Source: Sphaerisporangium album (GTDB lineage Bacteria > Actinomycetota > Actinomycetes > Streptosporangiales > Streptosporangiaceae). From it: a DNA stretch of 64,000 bases. Position numbers and translations under genes: made by a program. The notes below the pieces were generated by a model. That model was not told the origin of the DNA, ran no database searches, and saw only the letters and a program-made list of their open reading frames with translations. Within the stretch, counting starts at the first letter, position 1, and each line of letters starts with the position of its first letter. Below are positions 54,738 to 63,520 of the stretch, piece after piece. The DNA is taken from contig NZ_QOIL01000029.1 in the NCBI RefSeq assembly GCF_003323745.1, forward strand, positions 1-64,000. Direction: 5' to 3'.

Positions 54738-55442
54738 TCAGCCCGGGGGCGCCTGTTCGCCCAGGATCTCGGCCGCCAGGTCGGCCACGCGGCGCCGGCT
54801 GTCACGGGCCCGCTTGCGCAGGCCGGTGAACGCCTGGGCGGCCGTGAGGTCGTGTTTGCCCATGAGGTAGCCGATCGCCCGTTCGATCACGATGCGGTAG
54901 TCGAGTGCGTACTGCAGCTGGTCGGCCAGCGCGCTCTTCTCCTCGGCCTTCACCGCCGCCGCCAGGACCTCCTCTATGACGTGGGCGTAGGCGAGCAACG
55001 CCTGAGTGTCCGACTCCTCCCAATCGTGCGGCTCGGCCTGGTAGACGTTCAGCGTGCCCACCGGGCCGTCCCCCAAGCGCACGGGCACCCCGGCGACCGC
55101 GCGCACCCTCGGGTCCAAGAGCGGGGCCAGTTCAGGCCATCGCTGGTCGTTCTGGACGTCTCTCGTGGTCACCGCATTGTTGTTGAAATATGCCGACACG
55201 CACGGCCCGCGACCCAAGGCCGCCTGCGCGTGCTCAAGGCTGCGTCCGGCCTCGTCGGTCGTCACGAGGTAGCGCAGCGTCTTCCCTTCGTCGGCGAACA
55301 TCAGGCCGGCCCCGGCATAGCCGAACAGGCGGTCCACCACCTGGACGATGCGCTCCAAGTGGTGCACCACCCCGGTGGCCTCCGAGGCTTTCTGCAGGCC
55401 CCTCAGACTCGCGACGAGGGCCTCCGGATCAATACGTGTCAT
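54738..55442 (-). CDS. GAF and ANTAR domain protein (RNA-binding antiterminator)
   Basis: A 234-residue signal sensor: GAF domain at about residues 15-160 (VVDRLFGYAGAGLMFADEGKTLRYLVTTDE ... AVAGVPVRLGDGPVGTLNVYQ) and a C-terminal ANTAR domain (LQYALDYRIVIERAIGYLMGKHDLTAAQAFTGLRKRARDSRRRVADLA). ANTAR domains bind paired hairpins in mRNA and prevent termination. GAGGAA precedes ATG 55442; the upstream open frame to 55700 is unrelated. It is the first gene of a run with the STAS protein and pyrD, so it may control them. Confidence 0.88.
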   Translation of the reverse strand: MTRIDPEALVASLRGLQKASEATGVVHHLERIVQVVDRLFGYAGAGLMFADEGKTLRYLVTTDEAGRSLEHAQAALGRGPCVSAYFNNNAVTTRDVQNDQRWPELAPLLDPRVRAVAGVPVRLGDGPVGTLNVYQAEPHDWEESDTQALLAYAHVIEEVLAAAVKAEEKSALADQLQYALDYRIVIERAIGYLMGKHDLTAAQAFTGLRKRARDSRRRVADLAAEILGEQAPPG

Positions 55443-56110
55443 ATTCCATTCCTCTTGCTGAACCCTCACCCCAGTGCCGGCGCGGTCATGGAGAGGCATG
55501 CGTTTCCGCCATGCTTCTGCCCGAAATCGGGCACGATAGTCCCCTTCTCGGGGGCATCCGGGGAGAGGCAAGCCGAACAGCCCGGATCGCGCGGCGTTCC
55601 GGGGGGCGAAAATCGGACACCGACGGCACCGGGCACGCCGGCCACACCGTCCGGGGAACGGCGGGGTTCGGCGAGCGCGGCCGACGATATGCGAAGCCAC
55701 AGCGCGCTAGACGTGCGCTTGACATGGTCAACGCCCGTGCCAATGGCGGTGCCACCTCCGTTTGAGGAAGCTCCGCGGACACAGGGCGGAATGATCTGCG
55801 ACAAAGCGTAGTGCGGCGCGATGACTGGGGCCAAGTGGTTGACCCACCTGGTCCACCCAAAGCGCGCGCCGACGGGTCGGCCGCGCTCCCGTACGGGCTC
55901 ACGCGCCCGTGCGAGGAGGCACGGACGGGGCCGGACGAATCCGGACCGCCACTACATGATGAAGTTGGACGCCACGGCGGCGCACGGGGGTGCGATGCCG
56001 ACGACGTGGAGAGCCCGCCTGGTCAGGGAACCGTTCGGCGATTCACCTGGCCGTGGAACTCCCTGCCAGCCTATGCCCTCGAAGCCCCTCACGGGCCCGC
56101 GGACGGTCCG
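55443..56110. other. 668-bp gap with no recognised gene
   Basis: Long open frames exist here on both strands, but their translations are Arg/Pro-rich shadows with no domain signature. A TTGACA hexamer occurs near 55718 without a matching -10. The first part probably carries the promoter of the GAF-ANTAR gene. Nothing else is claimed. Confidence 0.45.
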
Positions 56111-56515
56111 TCACAGGAACAGGTCGCCCTGCGGGTCCTGGTGGCCGTCCGCGACGTGCCAGTAGTCGCGGACCTCCACCGCCAGGCCGTCCTCGCCGAA
56201 GCGGACGACGGCGCAGCCCGCCAGCGTCACCGGTTTGTCCCCTTCGCTCTCGACGAGGAAGACGCGATACTCCACGAAGGCGCGGTCCCCGTCCACGATC
56301 GGGACGCCGAAGCGGACGTCCGTGGCCCTTTCACTCGCGAAGGACCATCGGATGTAGTCCAGGACCTCCACACGGCCCCGGTGGACCGGGCGGAACGGCA
56401 TCGAGCGATGGACACAGCCCTCGGCGAAGAGGGTGCCGATGAGGCCGGCGTCGTGGGCCGCCCAGCCGCTCTGCCACGTGCGCGCGAACCGCTCGGCCGC
56501 TTCCCGGGTGTCCAT
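56111..56515 (-). CDS. NTF2-like (SnoaL/DUF4440-type) protein
   Basis: A 134-residue cone-shaped alpha+beta-barrel protein. It starts MDTREAAERFARTWQSGWAAHDAGLIGTLFAEGCVHRSMPF, has YIRWSFASERATDVRFG in the middle and ends with VRFGEDGLAVEVRDYWH, all typical of SnoaL-like ligand-binding or enzyme subunits. Start ATG 56515; an extension to 56533 adds six residues. Substrate unknown. Confidence 0.85.
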   Translation of the reverse strand: MDTREAAERFARTWQSGWAAHDAGLIGTLFAEGCVHRSMPFRPVHRGRVEVLDYIRWSFASERATDVRFGVPIVDGDRAFVEYRVFLVESEGDKPVTLAGCAVVRFGEDGLAVEVRDYWHVADGHQDPQGDLFL

Positions 56516-56560
56516 GCGGCCATCCTGGCCCATAGCGCTTGATCACACGCGCGCCGACCG

Positions 56561-56598
56561 TTGTCCACAGGTCCGGGCCTCTTTTCTGGATATCCACA
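56561..56598 (+). promoter_or_regulatory. Pair of DnaA-box-like sequences between NTF2-like and GST genes
   Basis: TTGTCCACA (56561-56569), the actinomycete consensus, and ATATCCACA (56590-56598) lie 29 bases apart on the + strand in the divergent promoter region of the two genes. Confidence 0.5.
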
Positions 56599-56695
56599 GA
56601 TTCGGTCCGGGCGTGCGCGCGGGGTGCCGGGGGCCGGAGATGATTGGGACGGGGCCCGCGTGCGGGGTGGGCCACGACGCAGGGAGGAGCGAGCC

Positions 56696-57685
56696 GTGAC
56701 GAACGCAGCGACCGTCGCGAGCCCTGTGGACTTCGCCGTCCACGGGGATTACGGAGATTACAAGAGCAAGGCGCCGGCCGCCGCCGACGGGGCGTTCAAC
56801 CGTCCGACGTACCGGTTCCAGGGGCGCGTCACGGCCGACGGCAGTAGCGGCTATCCGGCCGAGCCCGGCCGCTACCACCTGTACGTGTCGCTGGCCTGCC
56901 CGTGGGCGCACCGCTCCGTGATCGTCCGGGCCCTGAAGAAGCTGGAGGACGTCGTCTCGCTGTCGGTGGTCGATCCGGTCCGCGACGGGCGGGGGTGGGC
57001 GTTCCGGGAGGGGCGGGGGTTCGGCGCCGATCCGGTCAACGGGTTCACCCTGCTGAGGGAGGCGTATGAGGCCAGCGAGCCCGGGTACGACGGGCACGTG
57101 TCGGTGCCGGTGCTCTGGGACCGCGAGACGGGCCGCATCGTCAGCAACAACTTCCCCGACATCACGATCGACCTCGGCACGCAGTTCGAGCGGTGGGCCG
57201 ACACGAGCGTCGACCTCTACCCCGTCGACCTGCGGCCGGAGATCGACGCGCTGAACGACCTCGTGTACCGCACGGTCAACAACGGGGTGTACCGCTGCGG
57301 GTTCGCGACGAGCCAGGAGGCCTACGAGGAGGCCGTCACGGCGCTGTTCGCGACGCTGGACGAGCTGGAGGAGCGCCTCGCCACCGGGCGCTACCTATTC
57401 GGAGACCGGCTCACCGAGGCGGACGTGCGGCTCTGGGTGACCTTGGCGCGCTTCGACGCCGTCTACGCCACCCACTTCAAGGCCAACCTGCGCCGCATCG
57501 CGGACTACCCCAACCTGTGGGCGTACGCCAGAGATCTCTACCAGCGCCCGGCCTTCGGGGGCACGACCGACTTCGATCACATCAAGCGGCACTATTACAC
57601 GACGCACCCGCAGATCAACCCCACGCGTATCGTCCCGGCCGGCCCCTTACTGGACTGGAACGCCCCGCACGGCCGGGACAGGTGA
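56696..57685 (+). CDS. Glutathionyl-hydroquinone reductase-type (ECM4/YqjG) GST-like protein
   Basis: A 329-residue Xi-class GST-like enzyme. The thioredoxin fold carries Cys68 in LACPWAHR, the nucleophile used to reduce S-thiolated hydroquinones, and WGADPV-type phosphosugar-like binding residues; VLWDRETGRIVSNNFPDI contains the conserved substrate/thiol-binding segment. The helical domain ends with NPTRIVPAGPLLDW. Actinomycetes use mycothiol, so the thiol substrate is probably mycothiol; this is inferred. GGGAGGAGC precedes GTG 56696. Confidence 0.9.
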   Translation: MTNAATVASPVDFAVHGDYGDYKSKAPAAADGAFNRPTYRFQGRVTADGSSGYPAEPGRYHLYVSLACPWAHRSVIVRALKKLEDVVSLSVVDPVRDGRGWAFREGRGFGADPVNGFTLLREAYEASEPGYDGHVSVPVLWDRETGRIVSNNFPDITIDLGTQFERWADTSVDLYPVDLRPEIDALNDLVYRTVNNGVYRCGFATSQEAYEEAVTALFATLDELEERLATGRYLFGDRLTEADVRLWVTLARFDAVYATHFKANLRRIADYPNLWAYARDLYQRPAFGGTTDFDHIKRHYYTTHPQINPTRIVPAGPLLDWNAPHGRDR

Positions 57686-57714
57686 CCGCTGAGACGGCTT
57701 TGGCAGCAACGAGC

Positions 57715-60114
57715 TCACGGACCGGAGGAGGCGGGGCCGTCCGAACCGCCTCTGCGGGGGTCGCCGGGCCACCAGAAGCGGTCGCCGAGCAGGGTGACCA
57801 GTGCGGGGACGAGGACGCTGCGGACGAGCAGGGTGTCCAGCAGCACTCCGAAGCCGACGATCACGCCGATCTGGGTCAACGTGATCAGCGGCAGCACCCC
57901 GAGCACGGCGAACACGGCCGCGAGCAGTATTCCGGCGCTGGTGATCACGCCGCCGGTGACCGCGAGGGCGGTGACGATGCCCTGGCGGGTGCCGTGGCGT
58001 GACGTCTCCTCCCTCGCCCTGGTCGTGAGAAAGATGTTGTAGTCGACCCCGAGCGCGACGAGGAACAGGAAGGCGAGCAGCGGGACGGAGAGGTCGAGCG
58101 CGGGGAAGCCGAAGAAGTGGGTGAAGGCGAACCACCCGGCCCCGAACGCGGCGGCGAAGCTGGCGACCACGGTGAGCACCAGCGTGACGGCCGCCACGAC
58201 CGACCGTAGGAGCACCAGCAGGACGGCGAGTACCACCGCGAGCACCAGCGGCATGATCAGCTTCTGGTCGCGGACGGCGGCGTCCCGCTCGTCCAGGTCT
58301 GCGGCGTCGGTGCCACCGACCACCGCGTCCGCGCCCGGGACGGCGTGCACGGCGGTCCGCACCTCCCTGATCGTCTGGAAGGCCGCCTCCGTACCGGGGG
58401 GCGCGGCGAGCACGACGTCGACCCGGGTGTACTCGGGCGTGCGCTCCCCCAGGATCACCCGCGTACCCGAGACGCCCGAGGCCGCGGCGCGCACCCGCTC
58501 CGCGGCGGCGGTACGGGCGATCACGACCACGGGCTGACCACCCCCGACCGAAACGGGCTGAGCACTCCCGACCGGGGTCGGCTGAGCGCTGCGAGCCGGG
58601 ACGGGCCGGGCGCTCTCAGCCGGGGCCGCCTGAGGGCTGTCAGCCGGGACGGGCTGGGGGCTTTCGGACGGGACGGGCTGAGCATTGCCGGCGGGGAAGG
58701 CGCGGGTCAGGGTTTCCTGGCCGGCCATGGCCTCTACGCGCTCGCGGAACTGTTCGGTTTGGGAGAGGCCACTGTGGATGCCGGTCACGCCCAGCGTCAG
58801 CACGGCGAGTACGGCCATGCTCCCCAGGGCCATGACGAGCGGTCGGCGCGAGACGGCGGTTCCCACGCGGGACCACAGGCCGGTGCGCGCGGGATCGGGC
58901 CGGCCCAATCTCGGGGCGAACGGCCAGAACAGGGCCCTGCCGAAGATCACCATCGCGGCGGGGAGAACGAGCAGGGCGTACACGACCGCGGTCACGATGC
59001 CGACGGCGCCGGCCAGGCCGATACCGCGGTTGAACGGTGACAGCGCGAAGACGAGCGTCCCGAGCGCGAGGGTGACCGTGGCCGAGCTGGCGAGGATCGC
59101 CGGGGCGGCCGAGCGGACGGCGGCCGTCATCGCCACGTGGCGATCGTCGTGGACGCGGAGCTGCTCGCGGTAGCGGGCGATCAGAAGCAGCGCGTAGTTG
59201 GTGCCGGCACCGAAGACCAGAACGGAGGTGATGCCGAGCGTGGAGTCGTCGACGGTCAGGCCGGTGGTCCGGGTCAGGAATGCGACGATCTTGGCGGCGG
59301 CCTGGTCGGCGACCCCGATCACGGTCAGCGGCACCAGCCACAGCCAAGGGCTCCGGTAGGTGAGCAGGAGCAGGAGGGCGACCACGCTCGCCGTGACGGC
59401 GAGCAGGGTGACGTCGGCCCCGGAGAAGACGGCGGTCAGGTCCGCCTTGAAGCCGGCCCCACCCGTCACCTCCACGCGCGCGCCCGGTGGCAGGCCGGCC
59501 CGGGCCTCGGCGCGGATCCGGCCGACCGCGTCGGCCAGCCGGACGTTCGGCAGGTCGGCGGAGAGCGGGACGATCACCAGCGCCACGTCGCCGCGCGGGG
59601 AAAAGACGGGCGGCGCGACCCGCCCTTCGGGGGCGACCTCACCCTCCTCCCCACGCGCAGAGAAGGTCGGCGACGGCACCCGTCCCCCGGGACCGACCTT
59701 CCCCTCCCCGCGCGGGGGCATGACGGGCGACGGCACCCCTGTCCCAGCGGTGTCCTCCCCTGTCTGAACGCGCGGGGGCATGGCGGGTGGCGGTACTCGT
59801 TCCTTGGCAGCGAGGTCGGACAGTCGGGCGGCGTCGGTTCGGATGGCGGTCTTGTCCTCGGCGGTCAGGGTTCCCGGGCGGCTGTAGACCACCAGGGCGG
59901 GTAGGAGCCTCCCGCTTGGCAGCTTCTGTTGCAGCCGTAGGACGGTGGCCGACTCCGCGCCGTCCGGCAGGGCGGCGGCCGGATCCGTCGCCACCTTCGC
60001 GGCCCCGCCGAAGGAGAGCGCGAGACCGGAGAGCACCAGGGCCACGGCGATGGTCGCCCACTTGCCACCCGCGCTCCACAGGGCCGCCCACCTAATATGC
60101 TCGGCTCGTCTCAT
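57715..60114 (-). CDS. MMPL/RND family transporter with two repeat-rich extracytoplasmic inserts
   Basis: A membrane exporter of 799 residues with the two-fold layout of MMPL proteins: one helix, a large outer loop, about five helices, a second outer loop, then five more helices. Typical motifs are GAGTNYALLLIARYREQL and GVDYNIFLTTRAREE. The two outer loops contain low-complexity Pro-rich repeats (59590-59799 and 58528-58683). The ATG 60114 has GGAAAGAG upstream; ATG 60132 adds six residues but has no ribosome site. Divergent from a MarR gene, with an operator-like palindrome between. Lipid or drug export is inferred. Confidence 0.88.
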   Translation of the reverse strand: MRRAEHIRWAALWSAGGKWATIAVALVLSGLALSFGGAAKVATDPAAALPDGAESATVLRLQQKLPSGRLLPALVVYSRPGTLTAEDKTAIRTDAARLSDLAAKERVPPPAMPPRVQTGEDTAGTGVPSPVMPPRGEGKVGPGGRVPSPTFSARGEEGEVAPEGRVAPPVFSPRGDVALVIVPLSADLPNVRLADAVGRIRAEARAGLPPGARVEVTGGAGFKADLTAVFSGADVTLLAVTASVVALLLLLTYRSPWLWLVPLTVIGVADQAAAKIVAFLTRTTGLTVDDSTLGITSVLVFGAGTNYALLLIARYREQLRVHDDRHVAMTAAVRSAAPAILASSATVTLALGTLVFALSPFNRGIGLAGAVGIVTAVVYALLVLPAAMVIFGRALFWPFAPRLGRPDPARTGLWSRVGTAVSRRPLVMALGSMAVLAVLTLGVTGIHSGLSQTEQFRERVEAMAGQETLTRAFPAGNAQPVPSESPQPVPADSPQAAPAESARPVPARSAQPTPVGSAQPVSVGGGQPVVVIARTAAAERVRAAASGVSGTRVILGERTPEYTRVDVVLAAPPGTEAAFQTIREVRTAVHAVPGADAVVGGTDAADLDERDAAVRDQKLIMPLVLAVVLAVLLVLLRSVVAAVTLVLTVVASFAAAFGAGWFAFTHFFGFPALDLSVPLLAFLFLVALGVDYNIFLTTRAREETSRHGTRQGIVTALAVTGGVITSAGILLAAVFAVLGVLPLITLTQIGVIVGFGVLLDTLLVRSVLVPALVTLLGDRFWWPGDPRRGGSDGPASSGP
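58528..58683 (-). repeat. 24-bp coding repeat in the second outer loop of the MMPL transporter
   Basis: Six successive units of eight residues follow the pattern A/P-Q-P-V-P-x-x-S (for example AQPVPSES, PQPVPADS, ARPVPARS). They lie at about residues 478-529, between the N-terminal part of the second outer loop and VVVIARTAAAERV. Confidence 0.85.
59590..59799 (-). repeat. About 60-bp coding repeat in the first outer loop of the MMPL transporter
   Basis: Four units of 19-20 residues share V-P/A-S/P-P-x-M/F-x-x-R-G-E, for example VPSPVMPPRGEG and VPSPTFSARGEE, at about residues 106-175. They interrupt the normal loop between LSDLAAKER and ALVIVPLSADLP. Confidence 0.8.
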
Positions 60115-60123
60115 CGCGACTCT

Positions 60124-60136
60124 TTCCATCATGGAA
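60124..60136. promoter_or_regulatory. Palindrome between MMPL and MarR genes, probable MarR operator
   Basis: TTCCAT-C-ATGGAA is a perfect palindrome with a one-base centre. It lies 10 bases before the chosen MMPL start and 63 before the MarR start, well placed for a repressor of both genes. Confidence 0.55.
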
Positions 60137-60198
60137 TATTTCTACGGCGGAAAGAGTAGGTCGCGACCGCGCGGTTCGGCAACATGGAGGAGGGCGAC

Positions 60199-60705
60199 GT
60201 GCCGGCGCACCCGCCAGACGAGGACGGCGTGAGCGCGTTCGAGCTGATGACGCTGATGCGACGCCTCAACGTGGAGCTCGACCGGTTCGTCGAGCGGTTC
60301 GCCGAGGACCACGGCCTGCATCGCACCGACCTCAACGCGGTGGTCGTCATCATGGACGCGATCACGGAGGGCAGGCCGCTCACGCCCGGAGGTCTCGGGG
60401 CCGCGCTCAACCTCAGCGCGCCGGCCACCACCGCCCTGCTCAATCGGCTGGAGCGGGCGGGGCACGTCGAACGGCACCGCAGCGCCACCGACCGCCGCAA
60501 GGTGGAGCTGGCCCTGCACGATCAGGCCGTCACGCTGGCGGGACGCTTCTTCTCCCCGCTCGCCCGCCACCTGTCCGCGGCCTTCGAGGGGTTCACGGAC
60601 GAGGAGCGCGTGGTGATCCGGCGTTTCCTCACCGGCAGCATCGACGCCACCATCACGGCGCGCGACGCGACCGGGACGGCGGAAGACGGCCCCACCGGCC
60701 CCTGA
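60199..60705 (+). CDS. MarR family transcriptional regulator
   Basis: A 168-residue dimeric winged-HTH protein. The DNA-binding part reads LTPGGLGAALNLSAPATTALLNRLERAGHVERHRSATDRRKVEL (about 60-105), including the wing residues D-R-R. GGAGGAGGG precedes GTG 60199; ATG 60184 has no site. Divergent from the MMPL exporter, which it probably represses in the absence of a ligand. Confidence 0.88.
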   Translation: MPAHPPDEDGVSAFELMTLMRRLNVELDRFVERFAEDHGLHRTDLNAVVVIMDAITEGRPLTPGGLGAALNLSAPATTALLNRLERAGHVERHRSATDRRKVELALHDQAVTLAGRFFSPLARHLSAAFEGFTDEERVVIRRFLTGSIDATITARDATGTAEDGPTGP

Positions 60706-60740
60706 TCGGGGTCAAGGACCCAAGTGGCGAGAGACGACCC

Positions 60741-60960
60741 CTCTGACCCATCCCACCCCGACCCGGAGGAAGAGGCGGGGAGGCGGCTCTCTGGCGCATC
60801 CGGTTTTCGACCGGGCTGAAGAGCGCGGAGGCAGGGAGAGGGCCCCTCTGGCCCGTCGAGCCTCCGACTCGGAGCGGGACGTCGCAGAAGCCGGAGGGTG
60901 GTCCTCTGGTTCATCCGGTCGCCGAGCAGGAGGAGGGGCGGAGATGGGGGAGATGGGGGT
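60741..60960 (+). repeat. Degenerate tandem repeat in the gap after MarR
   Basis: Segments starting CTCTGRCNCATCC or a close variant occur at 60741, 60789, 60846 and 60904, with spacings of 48, 57 and 58 bases, each followed by a GGAG/GGCGG-rich tail. The 381-bp gap (60706-61086) contains no gene on either strand that I can support. Confidence 0.5.
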
Positions 60961-61086
60961 CTGGTCTGTCTGGGCGGTGAGGTGAGGCAAGTGTCGTGCT
61001 AGCGCGTCGCAATGTGCTTCAAGGGGGTTGAAAGCGGGGCGGGCCACACTGTGGTCATCGAGAAAGAGCACGAAAGGACCGCTCCG

Positions 61087-61626
61087 ATGACGATCACCCG
61101 CACCCTCACCGGCCTGGCCATAGCCGCCGCCATCGTCGCGATCGCCCCCGCCGCCGCGCAGGCCGCGACCGGCGCGTCGGACGCTGTCACCGCCGGAACC
61201 GCCACCCAGAGCACCACCGCCCAGAACTCCCCCGCCCAGAGCGCCGCCGCCAAGAACTGGGGTGCGTACTACGCGCCGGGCAAGCGGGCCAAGGCGCTGG
61301 GGGTGCTGGCCTTCACGGGCGAGGACCACGAGGTCATCCCCACGGCCGACACCGTGAGGATCTCGGGCAAGGTCTACGACCTCAGCCGGTCGTCGAGCTG
61401 CGGGTGGGCGGTCTTCCGCATCACCTACCGGGACGACACGGGCAACCTGCCCTTCAAGCACCGCAGCATCCTCGACTGCTCGTACGGCTCGCCGAAGTCC
61501 TTCTCGTTCACGTCCCACGACGTGTACCAGGTGGAGCTGAAGGTCTGCTCCGAGCGCAAGGCCTCCAAGCCCTCCCTCAACTGCCTCTACGCCGGAAGCT
61601 GGAAGACCCTGTACCTGTCCAAGTGA
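61087..61626 (+). CDS. Secreted small protein with four cysteines
   Basis: A 179-residue exported protein. The Sec signal peptide (MTITRTLTGLAIAAAIVAIA...) is probably cut after AQA at residue 26. An Ala/Thr/Gln-rich linker is followed by a globular part from about residue 58. It has Cys105, Cys131, Cys154 and Cys166, enough for two disulfides. AAAGGA lies before the ATG. I do not recognise the family, and no function is proposed. Confidence 0.7.
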   Translation: MTITRTLTGLAIAAAIVAIAPAAAQAATGASDAVTAGTATQSTTAQNSPAQSAAAKNWGAYYAPGKRAKALGVLAFTGEDHEVIPTADTVRISGKVYDLSRSSSCGWAVFRITYRDDTGNLPFKHRSILDCSYGSPKSFSFTSHDVYQVELKVCSERKASKPSLNCLYAGSWKTLYLSK

Positions 61627-62062
61627 CACGCCACGGCGGCGGCGCTCCGGCGCCGCCGCCGGTGACGCACAATAATGTTCCGGTCATCGCACGCAATCAT
61701 TTCGGCGATATTACCGACGTTCGTGAATGGATATAGGGTGAACGGTCGCGGACTGCAGGGCGAGGACTTCGGCGCCTTTAGTCGCGGGAAAAGCGTGGAC
61801 GGTCACCCACGATCACGATAAACTCCGTGGTGACGAACTCGACCCGACCTGACGCAATGTCATCAAATATGGTCACGGCCGATCTGGCCGCCGAACGGTG
61901 AATGATAACAATGAAGCGCGTCCTCCTCATCACCGTTCTCAGGGGGCACCATGGCGCACCCGCCCGCAGCGTCCGCACCGAGCCGGAGCGGCGCCCCGGC
62001 CGGCGACACACCGCCCACCACACGAAGCCGCCGACGTAACGCGCTCCCGCCCGGGGGCTTGG
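61627..62062. other. 436-bp gap before the nucleotidyltransferase, with a short upstream frame
   Basis: From 61640 to 61930 the DNA is relatively A+T-rich and looks like a promoter region. A 39-codon frame from ATG 61951 (AGGGGGCACC upstream) ends at 62070, overlapping the chosen start of the next gene by 8 bases. It could be a leader peptide that couples translation, or a chance frame. Confidence 0.35.
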
Positions 62063-63349
62063 GTGTCTGAGATCACCGGAATAGCCCTGGCAGGGGGCAG
62101 AGGCGTGCGCGCCCGCCCGCTGACGCTCGAAGGCCCGGGATACCTGCGCAGCAAGGCGACCGTCCCTTTCATCGGGCGTCCGCTCATCGAATGGCAGATC
62201 AACTCTTTTCACCAGCAGGGCGTCGAGAATTTCTATATCGCGGCCAACGGCCGCGAGAATCGGTATCAGGTCAAGGAGGCGCTGGGTTACGGCGAGACGC
62301 TGGGCGTCCGCGTCCAGTATTCGAGGGCCCGGGCCGACAGGTGCAACACGGGATCGGGCCAGGCCACGCTGAGCGTCGCGGAAGAGTGGAATCTCAAAGG
62401 GCTCGCCGTGGTCTTCCCCACCGACTCCCTCTTCGAGTTCGACCTGGCCGAACTCGTGGAGGGTCATCTGCGCAGCGGCGCGCTGGTCACGGTCGCCACG
62501 GTGCACCGGCCGGCCCGCGAGGTGGCGGGCACCTACGGCACGATGGTCGCCGACGACGAGGGATGGATCCGCGAGTTCGTGGAGAAGCCACCGCTCCAGG
62601 TGATCAACGCCATGGTGACCGACCCGTCCCGGGTGCCGATCAGCACCGGTCTGTACGTGATCGACTGCCGGCGGCTGCGCGAGCTGGCCGCCACACCCGC
62701 GCTCGCGGCGCTGGTCCGTCTCCGGCTGGACTGGGGCAGGGATCTGCTGCCGTGGCTGGTCTCCAACGACCATCCCGTGCGGCACAGCCCGATCGCCAAG
62801 GTCGGCGACCTGGGCAACCCGCGCGACTACCTGATGACCCTGGTGGACGCGCTGTCCGGGGGGTACCCGAGCCTGCGCGGCACCGGCACCCCCACCATCC
62901 ACCCGTCCTCGCTGGCGCGCCGCGACGAGGTGAGCGGCATGACGCTGGCCGCCAAGATCGCCACCGGCCTGGTCCGGATCGGCCCGAACGTGTGGATCGG
63001 CAGGGACGTCGAGATCGGCCCGGGCGTGGTGGTGCGGGACTCGTACGTCGGCGACGGCGTCGACCTGCACGCGTGGTGCCATCTGGAGCGGGTGGCCTGC
63101 CTGGACGGGGCGATCATCGGCCCCGGTGCCCGGCTGTTCGACACCCACGTCGGGATGATGGCGTGCGTGGAGTCCTCGCTCCAGGCCGTGACGGCGCTCG
63201 ACGGCTTCACGGCGCTCGGCCACGAGGCGATCGTCCAGCCGGGGACGCGCCTGACGGGCGTCACCGTCGACCCGCGGCTGACCGTCCGCAGCGGTGACGA
63301 CGTGCCCGCGGGCACGCAGCTCACCACGGTCGGCGATCTCGTGGACTGA
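62063..63349 (+). CDS. Sugar-1-phosphate nucleotidyltransferase with left-handed beta-helix
   Basis: A 428-residue enzyme of the mannose-1-phosphate guanylyltransferase/GlmU-like superfamily. The N-terminal Rossmann-like domain starts GIALAGGRGVRARPLTLEGPGYLRSKATVPFIGRPL, with the GG-x-G-x-R nucleotide loop and the conserved Lys. It also contains FPTDSLFEFDLAEL and FVEKP. The C-terminal hexapeptide repeats (RIGPNVWIGRDVEIGPGVVVRDSYVGDGVDLHA) form the beta-helix. The start GTG 62063 fits the domain; the frame is open to 61898. No glycosyltransferase is nearby, so the sugar is unknown. Confidence 0.82.
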   Translation: MSEITGIALAGGRGVRARPLTLEGPGYLRSKATVPFIGRPLIEWQINSFHQQGVENFYIAANGRENRYQVKEALGYGETLGVRVQYSRARADRCNTGSGQATLSVAEEWNLKGLAVVFPTDSLFEFDLAELVEGHLRSGALVTVATVHRPAREVAGTYGTMVADDEGWIREFVEKPPLQVINAMVTDPSRVPISTGLYVIDCRRLRELAATPALAALVRLRLDWGRDLLPWLVSNDHPVRHSPIAKVGDLGNPRDYLMTLVDALSGGYPSLRGTGTPTIHPSSLARRDEVSGMTLAAKIATGLVRIGPNVWIGRDVEIGPGVVVRDSYVGDGVDLHAWCHLERVACLDGAIIGPGARLFDTHVGMMACVESSLQAVTALDGFTALGHEAIVQPGTRLTGVTVDPRLTVRSGDDVPAGTQLTTVGDLVD

Positions 63350-63520
63350 CGACCCGTACCGCCGATCCCGCCGGCCTCGCCATGGCGCCTCAGCAGGCGG
63401 GACCGGCGGGCGGGGCGGCCGCCTTCACGTCAATTGTCGTCGCGCCGGGCCTTCGGCGCCGTCTCCGGCTTCCAGTCTTCCCCTCCGGGTCCGTTCGCGC
63501 GCATCCGTACGAGGGCGCCG

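Noticed and set aside
54738-55442. GAF-ANTAR protein as a histidine kinase or c-di-GMP enzyme
   Set aside because: No kinase H/N boxes and no GGDEF or EAL motif; the C-terminal helices fit ANTAR.
55700-55760. TTGACA promoter in the 55.4-56.1 kb gap
   Set aside because: No -10 hexamer at a useful distance and no gene that it would serve.
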